A stretch of DNA of 64,000 nt from Dolomedes plantarius. Taxonomy: Eukaryota > Arthropoda > Arachnida > Araneae > Dolomedidae. The notes under the pieces are model-generated. The model saw nothing but the letters and a program-made list of their open reading frames with translations. It was not told the origin of the DNA and did not search any database. A program made the translations under genes and the position numbers. Location: the NCBI GenBank assembly GCA_907164885.2, contig OU015490.1, positions 12,595,966 through 12,659,965 on the forward strand, in the 5' to 3' direction. Positions within the stretch are counted from its first letter, which is position 1. Each line of letters opens with the position of its first letter. Below are positions 36,161-47,558 of this stretch, one piece after another.

Positions 36161-37396
36161 AAACGAGCCTGCTTTCATTAGCGTAGTTATGTGCTAAAGC
36201 CTCTGCCCCTGCGCGGCCTTCCACTAAAATTTGGCCGTTATCGCGAATCATAGCGTTAGATTCTTCATTACTGGGCTTCAATTTGTCGATCTTTTCGTCC
36301 ATTTTCCACACTTTAGTATTCGGAGTTTTGTAATCCAGCTTTTCACACAGATTCTGCTAATTTGATCTTTTAACATGGACGTAGTTTCTTTTAATTTCAG
36401 CATTCAATTTGTTTAGTTCAATCCTTTTGTCCAAACCACCGTTATGAGCAATATCCTTCAAAAGACCAGCTCTTTTGTCTAGCAATGGCTGGAAGGGGCC
36501 TGATTTGTCCGCATAGTAAGGACGAGGTTTTCTATTCTTTCCTCTAGGAACGGAAGCCTTGGCGGTTGTAAAAATGGAGTGCTTGAATCGAAACCATAAA
36601 TAGGTACTTGCGCGATAAGATCATATGAGGGGTTTTCATACAAATTCCAGTTGGGTTCCCGAAGTTCCAGCAGAGATTCCCTACCCCAGTGGAATTATCC
36701 TTAAAATCAATTTGGATCAAAATAGGAACGTGGTCACTACCGATATTATTTAGTACTCTCCAGGAACTGTAAGGAAACAAGCCATGGCTAATAGCTGTCA
36801 AATCCAAAACATCACTTGATCCATAGTAGTGTGAACGGAAATTGTGTGTCCCGTCATTTAGTGATAAGAAGTCCTTATCATTTGCAAAATTTTAAAGATC
36901 CATACGTCTTGCATTAGTACAAGTGCTACCCCAGGTAACATTTTTAGCATTGAGGTCCCCAAGTATCACAGTATTATCTTCCAACAAGCTCTCAGTCATA
37001 TTAGAATTTAGTGTCTGATTATTCGGGGGATGGTAAGGATTTTTTATGGTTATATTACGTTCCTAAGAAAGGATAGTAATACCTAGATATCCAAAGCTGA
37101 AAGTTGCAGTGTTGATATCCGGGAGCCTCTGAAAGTAAACATGTGGGATAAGGAACATGAGACCCCCTCCCCCTGACACCCTTACGGACTATACTATAGC
37201 CCTTCACGTCCAGAAGACGCTTCTCGTTTAGTTTAGTCTCCTGAAGTGCAATAACCTCTACATGAAGTCCATCAGCGATTTCCAAAATCTGGTCGATCTT
37301 CATCCTATTATCTCCGGTACTTAGTCCGTTAATGTGCCATTGAAACACACGAAGATATCTTGAAAGGACTTGGCGACGGGTAGTATGCAGCTTCAT
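36161..37396 (-). pseudogene. LINE ORF2, 5' part with APE-type endonuclease
   Basis: The minus-strand start at 37396 gives MKLHTTRR followed by the apurinic endonuclease opening LRVFQWHINGLSTGDNRMK and EVIALQETKLNEK, with the catalytic Glu in ALQETK. A gap of stops and shifts separates it from the C-terminal endonuclease block (NIGSDHVPILIQIDF, about 36745, holding the SDH catalytic His). At 36350-36165 a conserved linker (KMDEKIDKLKPSNEESNAM and ALAHNYANESRLVF) leads to the TTAA where the piggyBac inserted. It continues on the far side at 33012. The gene is inactive. Confidence 0.85.
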
Positions 37397-37565
37397 TTGA
37401 AGTGAAGCTCAACTAGGGATAAAGACTGACGTGACCTCGATGCCTGTTGGTCCGCGGAAGGTATTTTATTTCCCTTCTACCACCTATTGGGTATCCAATA
37501 GAGGCATTCCCCTATCCGCCACCTGGGGACGCGCCCTCTAGGGGTTACAGGCTCCCCCGAGGGAA
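37397..37565 (-). repeat. LINE sequence upstream of ORF2; dispersed repeat
   Basis: Contains CCTGTTGGTCCGCGGAAGG and CACCTGGGGACGCGCCCTC on the plus strand. Related pieces lie at 52735-52873 and, shorter, near 57430-57500, so this segment marks dispersed fragments of the same LINE family. Confidence 0.7.
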
Positions 37566-39059
37566 AAAATTATGTGTATCAAACGATGAGTATGAAATGT
37601 GTGAAGTGATGTAATGTATGAAACGATGAATACGAATAGTATGAAGATGAAACGATGCATCGTCAGTAAATGGAATCTGCAGGAAAATGAAATGATAAAT
37701 CTTCAATAACTAGAATCCTCGTGAGGTTTTGAAATTATGAATCCTCAGGCAAATAGAATCGTCAAGAGAATGAATCTTCTGCAGGTGGAATGCGTGATTC
37801 TTGGTAGCAAGGAAATAAATGAAAGGATTATGGTGGCATCTATTGGAAAGTACGGAAACATCGCAAGATGTGTCCTAAAGCAGAAGTAAGTAAAAACATT
37901 TTTAAAAAGATGGCGAGACACAACTTAAATAATAAAAACAATTTAAAGGATTTCACTTGAAATTTGTTACATGATAATTTTAAATGGCACTAAAGCTATT
38001 TAATTAGTAATTTCAAACACGAGTAATTAAATAATTCTTATAATTATATATCGATTAATATATACTAAAAAATCTACTAGATACAAGAAGACTGCTGAAC
38101 AAATATGCCTTATAGTAAAAAATTACAAAAATTTAGAAAAGTATATCGAAAACATTAAAAATGAAAATTAATAATTATCCGAAAGAAAGTCTATCCAAAA
38201 TTGTAAGGAAAAATGCCGTTAAGACTATCTGAATCAAAGCTAGTTTTTTTCATTCTTCAGAAGTTTCCTTTCAACAGTAAATATGCACATTGTGCATATT
38301 TATTACACAACCATGTCAATTGGCTCTAAATCTTATTCTCATTACATCGTAAGTTTCAGAGGTATTTATATAGACTGCTAAAAGTAAATAGACGGCTAAA
38401 GAGTCTATTTTCCTACATCAAATTTTAATACTATCAGCTAGAAAGATAAATTTATAAAAAAAATATACTCCAAATAGGTAGAATCACACTTATAAAGACA
38501 TGTATTGTAATTGAAATATTACAGTACAACAATTGAAACTTATATATATGTATGTATGTACACTTATAAATGTGAATGTGCGTGTATATATATATAACCT
38601 TTTTTTCTTACACAAACCATTGAAATACTGAATATGAGTGGCATATCTTTAAACGGGTCACCCCAATGTATCAATCATTTAGACTATAAAACTTTATAAG
38701 ACCCTTTCTACACTTGTGGCATACAGGATCGATAATTTTATAGTGATTTGATAAAGACATATAATATATTAGACCTCGAAATGAATTTTTGAAGAAAATC
38801 CTGCGATACCCTCAATCAAATTTCTCCTGACTAAAGATGTGAATAACGCACGGAATGAAATTCGTGCCATTCCGACAGTAATTTTATACTCATCTTACTT
38901 ACAAAGGAGTCAGATTCCCCTATAGTTTGTCTACTGTTAATATCGAGTGAGGCAAATCTTCACGCTTTGCCGTATCTAGAGATATCAACAACTTCAAAAT
39001 CCCAAAACATCTACAACTTCATTTATCAAAGAATGAGCCTTAAAAAACGGTTAACTTAC
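37566..39059. other. AT-rich intergenic or intronic DNA
   Basis: 37570-37830 is built of degenerate GATGAATC/GAATC(C/G)TC-type words. The rest shows nothing supported. If the exon at 39060 is real, its downstream intron lies here; I could not confirm a next exon. Confidence 0.45.
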
Positions 39060-39677
39060 CTATTCGACAGTTAACTTCTGTTGACGACAACAGTCGATTC
39101 TTCAGGTTATCCAGTAGAAGGAACCTCCTGAGATTCGAATCTACATCTCTGATCAAAGAGAGCTTGTAGACTGTCCAATCTTTGATTCTTCTTGGTTCCA
39201 TGTAATTCGGTATTGATGACTTCACTCGATCCTTCATATGTTTCAGTAGAAGGAACCTCCTGAGGTTTGAATCTTCATTTCTTATCAAAGATAACTTGTA
39301 GTAAGCCCAGTCCAAAATGTGGCTTGGTTGAACGTCTTCCTCATCATCAGACTCTGAACTCGAACTGGAAGAGCATTTTAAGCACGATGAGCTGCAGCTG
39401 GATGATGAGTCGTCGGAGGAGGATGAAGAGGACGATGATGATGATTCGTCGTCGTCATCGGCGGAAGAAGACGATGATGAATTGTCTTCGTCGTCATCGG
39501 AGGAAGAGGAAGATTAATAATCGTCATCGGAGGAGGATAAAACCTCATCCTCGGAGTTAACAAACAATTCTAAAACGTCGTCGGAATTAACAAACAACTC
39601 CTTCCGATATTTATCGTCCGAACAATGGAGCTTTCTTTCTCGAGGGCTGTCTTCATCGCAACTCCTCTTCAAATGAC
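39060..39677 (-). CDS. Candidate host exon: Asp/Ser-rich protein with a duplicated 46-residue motif
   Basis: I do not recognise this gene. On the minus strand a pyrimidine-rich tract ending CATTACTAG gives a good 3' splice site before 39677, and CGAATAG|GTAAGT at 39060/39059 is a near-consensus donor. The 618-bp interval is in one frame throughout apart from a single TAA at 39513-39515. It encodes a charged start with a repeated ELFVNS(D/E)D motif, about 70 residues almost purely Ser, Asp and Glu, then two copies of DWxxYKLSLIRxxDSNLRRF with following LLL at a 46-residue spacing. The codon pattern differs from the AT-driven surroundings. No transposon ends flank it. The in-frame stop means either a pseudogene, a polymorphism or sequence error, or a true C terminus with decayed sequence after it. 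Confidence 0.5.
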
Positions 39678-40337
39678 CTAGTAATGAATAAAGAACAAAG
39701 AATTTTTGTTTATTAAATTTTCGCAGCTGAATCATTTGTAGTGGTTATTTCTGTCAGATAAAGTGCACATAAGCGGACTGAACTTAAGATTTTCAGTATA
39801 ATCCAAATTAATGCAAAAATGTAATAAATGTGTTTTGAAATCATTACATCAAATGTCTCTTGTTTAACATGTACATCTCTAATGTAAATAAGTAGAAAAA
39901 TATATATATTTTGGAAGAAATTTTAAAAGTGCTAAGCTAAGGATCAAATAACCTCACATTTCTTAGAGCATCTAAGAGATAAAAATGAAAATAAATGGTT
40001 GGTGATATCCAACTTAACAGACAAATTTGGCTTTCCGGTATTGGCTATATTGTCTATGATTAGAGAGTGCTCTTGCCAGGTATAAAATAAAACTCCGATA
40101 TAAAAATAACTAAATTAATAATTTGTAAGTCTCAGTGACTATGAAAAATTTGTTTTATAGAAATAATTTAAAACATAAATCCAATGAATCACAAATATTG
40201 AAAAAAAATATTCCGATGCAGTGATATACAGGTAAAAAAATACAATGTCGGGAAAGAAATGATATTCTCTATAATACAAATTCCAATTATACTTAAAAAT
40301 ATAAATAAAGAATTTTTCCAAAAAAAATTAACATATA
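39678..40337. other. AT-rich DNA, no feature seen
   Basis: Would be the upstream intron if the neighbouring exon is real. Ends at the ATATA target duplication of the copia element. Confidence 0.5.
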
Positions 40338-40852
40338 TGTCACGCAGAGTGACAATATAAGAGCACGCACTGGTCTGGTATGAGGTGTGTTTAGAAATCA
40401 GCAAGACTTCAGTTAAAATAATTACGTTTATTTTAAACTTCAATAAACATTTAAAAATATTAAAAGCAATAACTTAAAACATTTGTATAATCAAAACAAT
40501 CTCACACAGAGACTTCTAACATATGAATCTCAATAGCTCGTGAGTTCAACTGTGTCTGCTGCAAGCGGCCCCATTGCTCTAACTCGAGCAGTATTTATAC
40601 AAGCCAGTAACATAACATTGACAGATTTGCATAAAATATACTGGAAAGGAAAAATAACAAACCATGGGGAAAATAAACGAAAAACAACATTTCTCATATG
40701 TATGACGTCAAAGTTGCTGTGACGCCATTACTTGTTAGATAATAAGTGCTACATCAGTCTAAAACGATAGCATGAATGTCGGAAAGTAATACAAGTAAAT
40801 GATCTAAAAAACTGAAGTTTAGATAGCCCTTTTAAGGTTCATTTTCCTAACA
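40338..40852 (-). repeat. 3' LTR of the copia element
   Basis: 515 bp, TGTCACGCAG...CCTAACA on the plus strand. Near-identical to the LTR at 47039-47553. Confidence 0.95.
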
Positions 40853-41589
40853 AGTGGCCCGCCTATTACTTTTAAGACATTAAAAAAAATTGTTTTACGT
40901 TCACACAGAACTTGATATCTAAGAAAAACTTTTTAAGTTTAAAAATGTTCACCCAGAACAAGTCACCTTAATTGTCATTCGAGCTGAAAATGCTAAGTCC
41001 ACACAGAATTAAAACTTTTACGGTAATTTTGAAAATTTAAAAGATTAAGTACTTTAAATTTAGTTTACAAGCATTATCATTAATTGTATATACACAGTAC
41101 ATACCTACAAAAAAAATTAAACTTACTTATATTTTAATTTGCAAAACAAAATTTCCCAGAAAAGTTCGGGAAGGCATAACTATCATACAATACACTCAAG
41201 GAAATAAAAGCAATCACGATTCAAGTAATACATTTCATGAACAAGATGCAAGCATATGAAAGGGTAATAAACACATTGCAAGACGTAAATATCATGGAAT
41301 GCTAAAAACAAAGATACCACAGTAATGCGTGATTACATACATAATTACAATAAACATTTTTGAGAAAGAACACATCACATTTTTCAAGTGTACAAAAAAA
41401 CAAATTAAAGCAAGTGAAAAGTACACATTTCAGATACAATAGAAAGACAATACTAATCTTAAATTATGAGTGTGGCCACACTCCCCCCGAAAAAAATATT
41501 ACAAGGGATAATGCAAAAAGTATCACACAAACATTAATATCAAAAGTATGTAAGATTGAAAATTTATATGTGCATGTGGTTATCTAGAG

Positions 41590-42246
41590 CAGGGGTTCTC
41601 AACCTTTCAGGCTCTGCGCCCCCTATTGAACAGTGATGTGAGGTCACGCCTCCCTCTCCCCCCCCCCCCACCACCACCACCACCATATGTGGTTAATGCA
41701 TGTAGTACAATCGGAATTTGAAACTGAAGCCGGTTATTAAATGAAAATATAGAATAGATAATTTCGTACAAAAAATTTAATATTACTACACATATCTTAA
41801 TTTGGACCATATCGTTATTAGAACATATGAAATCAAAGAATTAAATACAGATCAAATATATTTGAGGTAATCAAGGATCTAGATGAGGTTGGCATGTAAT
41901 AAAAGTCACTTTCACAACATCAATGAGAGGGCTCACAATGTTTGTCCTAGACAAGTTTTTGAATATTAGGTTGTAACTGTTACAAAGCACACCTCAGGTC
42001 ACTTTCAACGTCCAGACGTGCGACAATTATAGTGTTTTTACAATTGCGACAATTATCGTGTACGACAATTATCGTATTCGTGTTCGTATGTCGAAAATAT
42101 GTTATGATTACATTGTGACCGCAAAATTGAGTACAGTAAATTACAGTTAGTTTAACTTTTTATTTTACTTTTTTTTTTAATCACGCCTCCCTTGATATTC
42201 TTCTACGCCCCCCCAGGGGGCCGGCCCCCCAGGTTGAGAACCGCTG
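41590..42246. mobile_element. hAT-type MITE inside the copia element
   Basis: Inverted ends CAGGGGTTCTCAACC (left) and GGTTGAGAACCGCTG (right) are the CAG(G/N)GGTTCTCAA type common in hAT elements. Eight-base target duplications ATCTAGAG (41582-41589) and ACCTAGAG (42247-42254) flank it, with one difference. Length 657 bp, no transposase. Subterminal motifs (TCACGCCTCCCT at both ends, in the same orientation) and a C11 run lie inside. Confidence 0.9.
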
Positions 42247-42621
42247 ACCTAGAGTAAGAGTGGGCATATGACAGGTTCCATTTTAAAACTGGGGCTTACG
42301 GAAATAAAAATTTAACGACTGCCGTGACTGGGGGCTAAGATACACACTTACTAACGCATAACATATTCTTCATAACTCTCTGGCAAATTACATTTTCACC
42401 CCTCCGAAACGGTATTGGGGCTGCTCGAGCAATCCGAATACATTACGATTAGCAAAAATGTACCCTCGCGGGGACCGTTTCTCTCTCCCTCTAAGAAAAC
42501 CACATACATACACAGAAATATATACAAGATAACATTTTTTACTTTTAAAAACAACCAAACACCTTTCAAAAGTTATAAAACACACAAAAGTGCCAGAACA
42601 CATCTGGACTTATAAAAATTC

Positions 42622-45600
42622 TTACAACTTAAACAGAGAGTCCAAAAAATTTTTAAGTTGAAGTTTGGTCACTGCTTTAGTAAAGCAGTCAGGAAGGTTT
42701 TTCTTTGTATGTATATACTTTAAATTAAATAGATTATCATTAATCAAATTTCTAATAAAATGTAATTTGACGGATATATGTTTTGTTTTATGATTTTCTA
42801 TGGGGGATTTACAAAAACTGATAGCAGCCTGGTTGTCGGAAAATAAAGTGATTTCAGATGGTTTAAAATCAAGAATATTCTTATCATAGCACTCATCTAA
42901 AATACGTGTTATCCAAACCAGTTCTTTTGATGCCTCTGTAATAGACACGTATTCACTTTCCATTGATGAAAGGCTCACACATTTCTGCTTAAATGTACGC
43001 CAAGCAATAGGGGCCTTATCAACTAAAAGTAGCATTCCTCCGATAGAAATTCTATCATCCCGGTTGGATGCATAGTCGGCATCACTAAAACAAACTAATT
43101 CTAACTTATTTACCCTTGACAACTCAAGTCGGTAATTTTCTGTTTGACACACATACCCCAGAAGTTTAACAAGTGCATTCCAGTGCGTCATACCAGGGTC
43201 TGATTGAAATTGTGATAGGATGTTAACGGCGAAACAAATATCGGGCCTAGTTCGGTTAGCAAGAAACGCTAAACACCCTATAGCACTCCGATAAGGAATT
43301 TGTTCCATCTGTTTACGTTCTTCATCCGAATCAGGACATTGGTTTTTTGACAGCACTAAGCCCTTAGGAATTGGTAGTGAAACCACCGGGAGCTTAAACT
43401 TGCAGAAAAGGGTTTTCACTCTTCTAATATAGTCCTTCTGGTGAATAAAAATTTTGCCATCAGATTCTTCAATTTCCACCCCCAATAGGTTTCTAGTTCT
43501 GCCTAGTTCTTTCAAATCAAATTTAGAACTTAGATTTTTTATGACGCGGTCGATACGACTATCATTTTCACCAAAAATTACAATGTCGTCCACGTATAGC
43601 AACAGAACTATATTATTTTGATATGTAAAAACACAATTAGCCCAAGAAATTTCATTAAAGCCCATTTCAAGCAATTTACTGCTAATCTCAAAGAACCACT
43701 CACGGCCGCTTTGATGCAGGCCGTATAATGCTTTTTTCAAGTGACAAACTAGGTGTGGTTTTTGGGGGTCAACAAAACCTTGAGGTTGACTCATATAAAC
43801 AGTATCAGATAGTGGGGCATATAAATAAGCACTTTTTATATCAAGTTGTATATGGGACCATTTCTTATAAGCAACCAGAACAGTGAAAAACCAACCTTAT
43901 TAAAGTGAAATTTACTACAGGGCTGAGGGTTTCATCATGAGATTCCCCTTTACGCTGAAGAAAACCCTGGGCAACAAGGCGAGATTTAAATCTCACCACC
44001 TGACCTTCCGAATTTTTCTTTAAGCTAAAAACCCAACGATTTCCAACAATCTTGGCTTTCTCTGGTTTGGCTACTAGATCCCAGACGTCTCGGTCATGCA
44101 TCACTTGTATTTCCTCCTTCATAGATTTATACCATTCATCTGCTTGGGGGATTCTCAGGGCGGCATTAAAACTTGATGGGATATTGATTTCATCTAGTCA
44201 TGCAGAAGAATGACAAGATTCATTGCCACGCGATTCCATATTCTCGTCAATCTTTTCAGCTGGCCCAGAATAATTATTTTTTGTACTGAAATTAAAGTCT
44301 GTTTTGTTATACTTAATTTTATTTGCCCGACAGTATTCCTCCACATCATTAAGCGACCTCAAACGTGCTTTACTGCCTTCGGGGTAATAGTATATATCAT
44401 GTCTGTTGCTGATTGCACGAAGTACAGCTCGCCTGGTCCAGGAGGTGGTTTTCAAGGGATATTCTGGGTCTCTGAATGGACCTGCAACAGGTTCAGCTTG
44501 GTCATCATGACTGGAAGACCCTCTATCCTCCACTTCGTGATCAACATCTGATTCGTCGATTTCTGACTCAGTGTCGCTCTCGACGTCTATGAAATCAGGG
44601 TTTGGTACAATAGGGTCCAGTACGCGACCACTGGGCTCCACAAACCTAGCATTAATGGTCTCAACGATCTTATGTTCCTCCGGTATCCAGATACGGTACC
44701 CTTTGGTACGCATTGCGTATCCAACCATGACGCCCTTTTTGGCTCGATAATCTAACTTTTTCCGTAGTTGTTTGGGGGGTCCCAACAAAAGCAGTGCTTC
44801 CAAAACATTTTAAATGTTTCACTGAGGGAGATTTACCTCCAAAAATCTCAAAAGGTGTTTTTACCTGGTTGTGATGGCAAACTCTGTTCCAGGTGTATGT
44901 GAAACATAAAACTGCCTCGTCCCAAAATGACTTTTTCAAAGAACTATCCTCTAGGAAGGCTCTTACCCCGTCTACGGCTGTGAAGTTGAACCTCTCACTT
45001 ACCCCATTTTGTTCAGGGGAGTAAGTATTGGTCCTCTCTGCTCGTATACCTTGGTCTTCTAGGTAATCTTCGAACTGTTGGTGACAAAATTCCAACCCTT
45101 GGTCAGTTCTTATATTAATCACCTTTTTTCCGGTAAACCTCTCGGCCCTCTTTTGCCATTTCTTAAAAGCATCGAAGACCTCTGTTTTTTCTTTGAGGGG
45201 AAAAACCGTTACCTTACGCGAGTGTTCATTTATAATACTAAGAAAGTACTTGTGCCCTCCCTTAGGTTTCTCTGGCATTGCACACAGATCCATGTGCACT
45301 AGCTCTAGAGGTTTATTTGACCTGATCTTCGCAATAGGTTTGAACGAGACACGTTTAGATTTTGCTACTTGACAAGGCTCGCACTTCATATCCTCAGTAT
45401 TTTTAAACTTTGGTAAATCTCGCACACAGTTTTCCTTACTAGTTTTAACAATATATTTGCTATTTATGTGGCTGAACCTACGATGCCACTTACTGAGAGA
45501 ATTGCCAATAGTACTCAAGCCCTCGGGGGATTCGGCCTTCTTAGGGTACTGGGGGTACACGTAGTACAACCCCCGATGTTTCTTTGCACAGAAAATTAAT

Positions 45601-45850
45601 TGGCCATCTCTACCAAGATCTCTAATATGACCATTCTTACCCTCGAATGTACTCCCATTTCCTTCTATCAGAGACCCCGCTATTAAATTACGTCGAAGTC
45701 TTGGCGAATAAAGGACATTCGACAGAGTTACATCTTCTTGCCTATTTTTATATCTGAAAACATTTTGATTTTCTCTATCCCTTCGATAGGACAATCAATA
45801 CCACCAATGGCCACAGCCATAGAGGTTCCGGACTTTTTCTTATAGTCGAC
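42622..45850 (-). pseudogene. copia pol: integrase, reverse transcriptase, RNase H (frameshifted)
   Basis: The integrase region (45794-44670) has the zinc motif (HRRFSH...CEPC), then Asp in HMDLC, Asp in IRTDQG and Glu in EQNGVSER. A shift in a C6 run near 44778 leads to the linker 44803-44198. RT begins at 44122 (MHDRDVWDLVAKPEKAK, RWVFSLKKN) and shifts in a T5 run near 43895. It continues at 43860-42622 with LLYVDDIVIFG, the RNase H signature (CFSDADYASNRDD, SSMESEYVSI) and a normal end (FLDSLFKL). The lesions look like one-base changes in homopolymer runs or single stops, while the rest is well kept. They may be assembly errors or real inactivation. Confidence 0.9.
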
Positions 45851-46791
45851 AAAAGGGACCTATTGCAACAGAAGTGGGATCTAGCCGCGGCTTCAAAAAC
45901 CCAGGCTGTTTTCCTATCACTACTATTGCCCAGGGAAGCCTCGACAATAAAATTACTCTGTGTTCTCTTTCTTAAAAACTTTCTGCGGGTATTTGACTTT
46001 TGTACCGCTTCAGGTGGTTTGACAAATTTGGGTGTCCTCGACTGGTTAACTGTGTTCACCCTACAATTCTTGATAAGATGACCTTTATGGCCACACCGAA
46101 AACATTTGCGATCTTCAAAAGTTCTTAAAATAGTTTTTCGGGTAGCCTCGAGTACAACTGCCTCTTGGTCACCTTGAACCTGTAACAGACGAGACTCTTC
46201 GGCCAAAAGTTCACTCAAAACTTTATCAGATGTGAATTGGGGGCCTGGGTATCTATAGATCGTCTGAACTATGCCAGCAAACTCGGTCGGGAGATGTCTG
46301 ATAAGCTGGAAAGCAACAAACCAGTCGTCAATAGGCTTGCCGTCATCATTTAATTGATTAACAATGTCAGTCAAACGGGCGGCAAAGAGGCCTATGTTTT
46401 CAGACTCATTGAACCTACATTTAAAAAAAGCATCAGTTAGCCCAATGATTCGGGCACGAGAATCAGGCCTAAAGTGGGTTTCAAGCCTGTTTCATGCCTT
46501 TCAAGCATCATCGATACCTGTCAGAAGGGCTCTATAGGGTTTTGTAATATTTAGATAAATTATACTAAAAGCTTTTGCTTTTCTAGCCTCAAAATATCTA
46601 ACTTCTTTAAGATCAGGAACTTGATCCTTAACCACCTCTGGTTCAATTTCTTTTTTATTTACTATTCTCCAACAGTTTTTACTCATTAGCAACACTTTTA
46701 CATCATTTGCCCACGTGGCATAATTGTTCGCCCCCAATGGATCTATCATCATAGGATCCATCTTTGATAATTGTAAAGGAGAGCAGCACAA
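45775..46791 (-). pseudogene. copia gag and protease start
   Basis: From MDPMMIDPLGANNYATWAND (near 46760) the gag frame runs to a TGA at 46501-46503, with a second TGA at 46492-46494. Both sit where family sequence has Trp (DDA-W-KA-W). The same frame then continues (FNESENIGLFAARLTDI, DDWFVAFQLIRHLP) to the zinc knuckle CFRCGHKGHLIKNC near 46110. The protease region follows as WVFEAAARSHFCCNRSL, where the usual Asp-Ser-Gly is replaced by Glu-Ala-Ala. A one-base loss near 45850 shifts into the pol frame. Confidence 0.88.
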
Positions 46792-47038
46792 AACAAAACA
46801 AAATTTACAGACCTGGCCCGCCGTCGAAGCACATCATAATTACAGCTGACGATGAAAAAATGCAAGGTCAGTTCAGCGTACTGTTGCTGCGAAGTCAGTT
46901 CACTGGATCCACGCTGGACACGTACTGTACCGGAAACACGGAACGACCATCACTGGAGCTACTTCCACAGGAGTCAGGCGGCTATCTTGTCTTCAATTAC
47001 ACCACACACCCGAGTGCATGTCTAGGCCCATAACCAAG

Positions 47039-47553
47039 TGTCACGCAGAGTGACAATATAAGAGCACGCACTGGTCTGGTATGAGGTGTGTTTAGAAATC
47101 AGCAAGACTTCAGTTAAAATAATTACGTTTATTTTAAACTTCAATAAACATTTAAAAATATTAAAAGCAATAACTTGAAACATTTGTATAATCAAAACAA
47201 TCTCACACAGAGACTTCTAACATATGAATCTCACTAGCTCGTGAGTTAAACTGTGTCTGCTGCAAGCGGCCCCATTGCTCTAACTCGAGCAGTATTTATA
47301 CAAGCCAGTAACATAACATTGACAGATTTGCATAAAATACCCTGGAAAGGAAAAATAACAAACCATGGGGAAAATAAACGAAAAACAACATTTCTCATAT
47401 GTATGACGTCAAAGTTGCTGTGACTCCATTACTTGTTAGATAATAAGTGCTACATCAGTCTAAAACGATAGCATGAATGTCGGAAAGTAATACAAGTAAA
47501 TGATCTAATAAACTGAAGTTTAGATAGCCCTTTTAAGGTTCATTTTCCTAACA
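47039..47553 (-). repeat. 5' LTR of the copia element
   Basis: 515 bp. Pairs with the LTR at 40338-40852 and is adjacent to the tRNA-iMet-type primer site. Confidence 0.95.
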
Positions 47554-47558
47554 ATATA

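Larger units (their letters stand above)
40338..47553 (-). mobile_element. Complete Ty1/copia retrotransposon, 7.2 kb
   Basis: Two 515-bp LTRs (40338-40852 and 47039-47553) are bounded by TG...CA and flanked by ATATA (40333-40337 and 47554-47558). They differ at only about seven positions, so the insertion is young. The minus-strand primer site directly after the 5' LTR (47037-47022, TTGGTTATGGGCCTAG) matches the internal tRNA-iMet fragment type used by Drosophila copia. Domain order on the minus strand is gag, protease, integrase, RT, RNase H, which defines the copia class. A 657-bp hAT MITE has inserted between RNase H and the 3' LTR. Confidence 0.95.

Noticed and set aside
38885..38945. 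28-base mini-exon downstream of the candidate host exon (AG...GTAAGT on the minus strand)
   Set aside because: Splice signals look good, but joining it to the upstream exon gives an immediate stop in phase, so it is unsupported.
39267..39563. Frames rich in Arg/Met (plus) and Pro/His (minus, 39378-39563) over the Asp/Ser tract
   Set aside because: Alternate-frame shadows of the GAT/TCA/TCG repeats in the candidate exon at 39060-39677.
41640..41810. Frame encoding a poly-Gly tract
   Set aside because: Translation of the C-run and CCA repeat in the hAT MITE.
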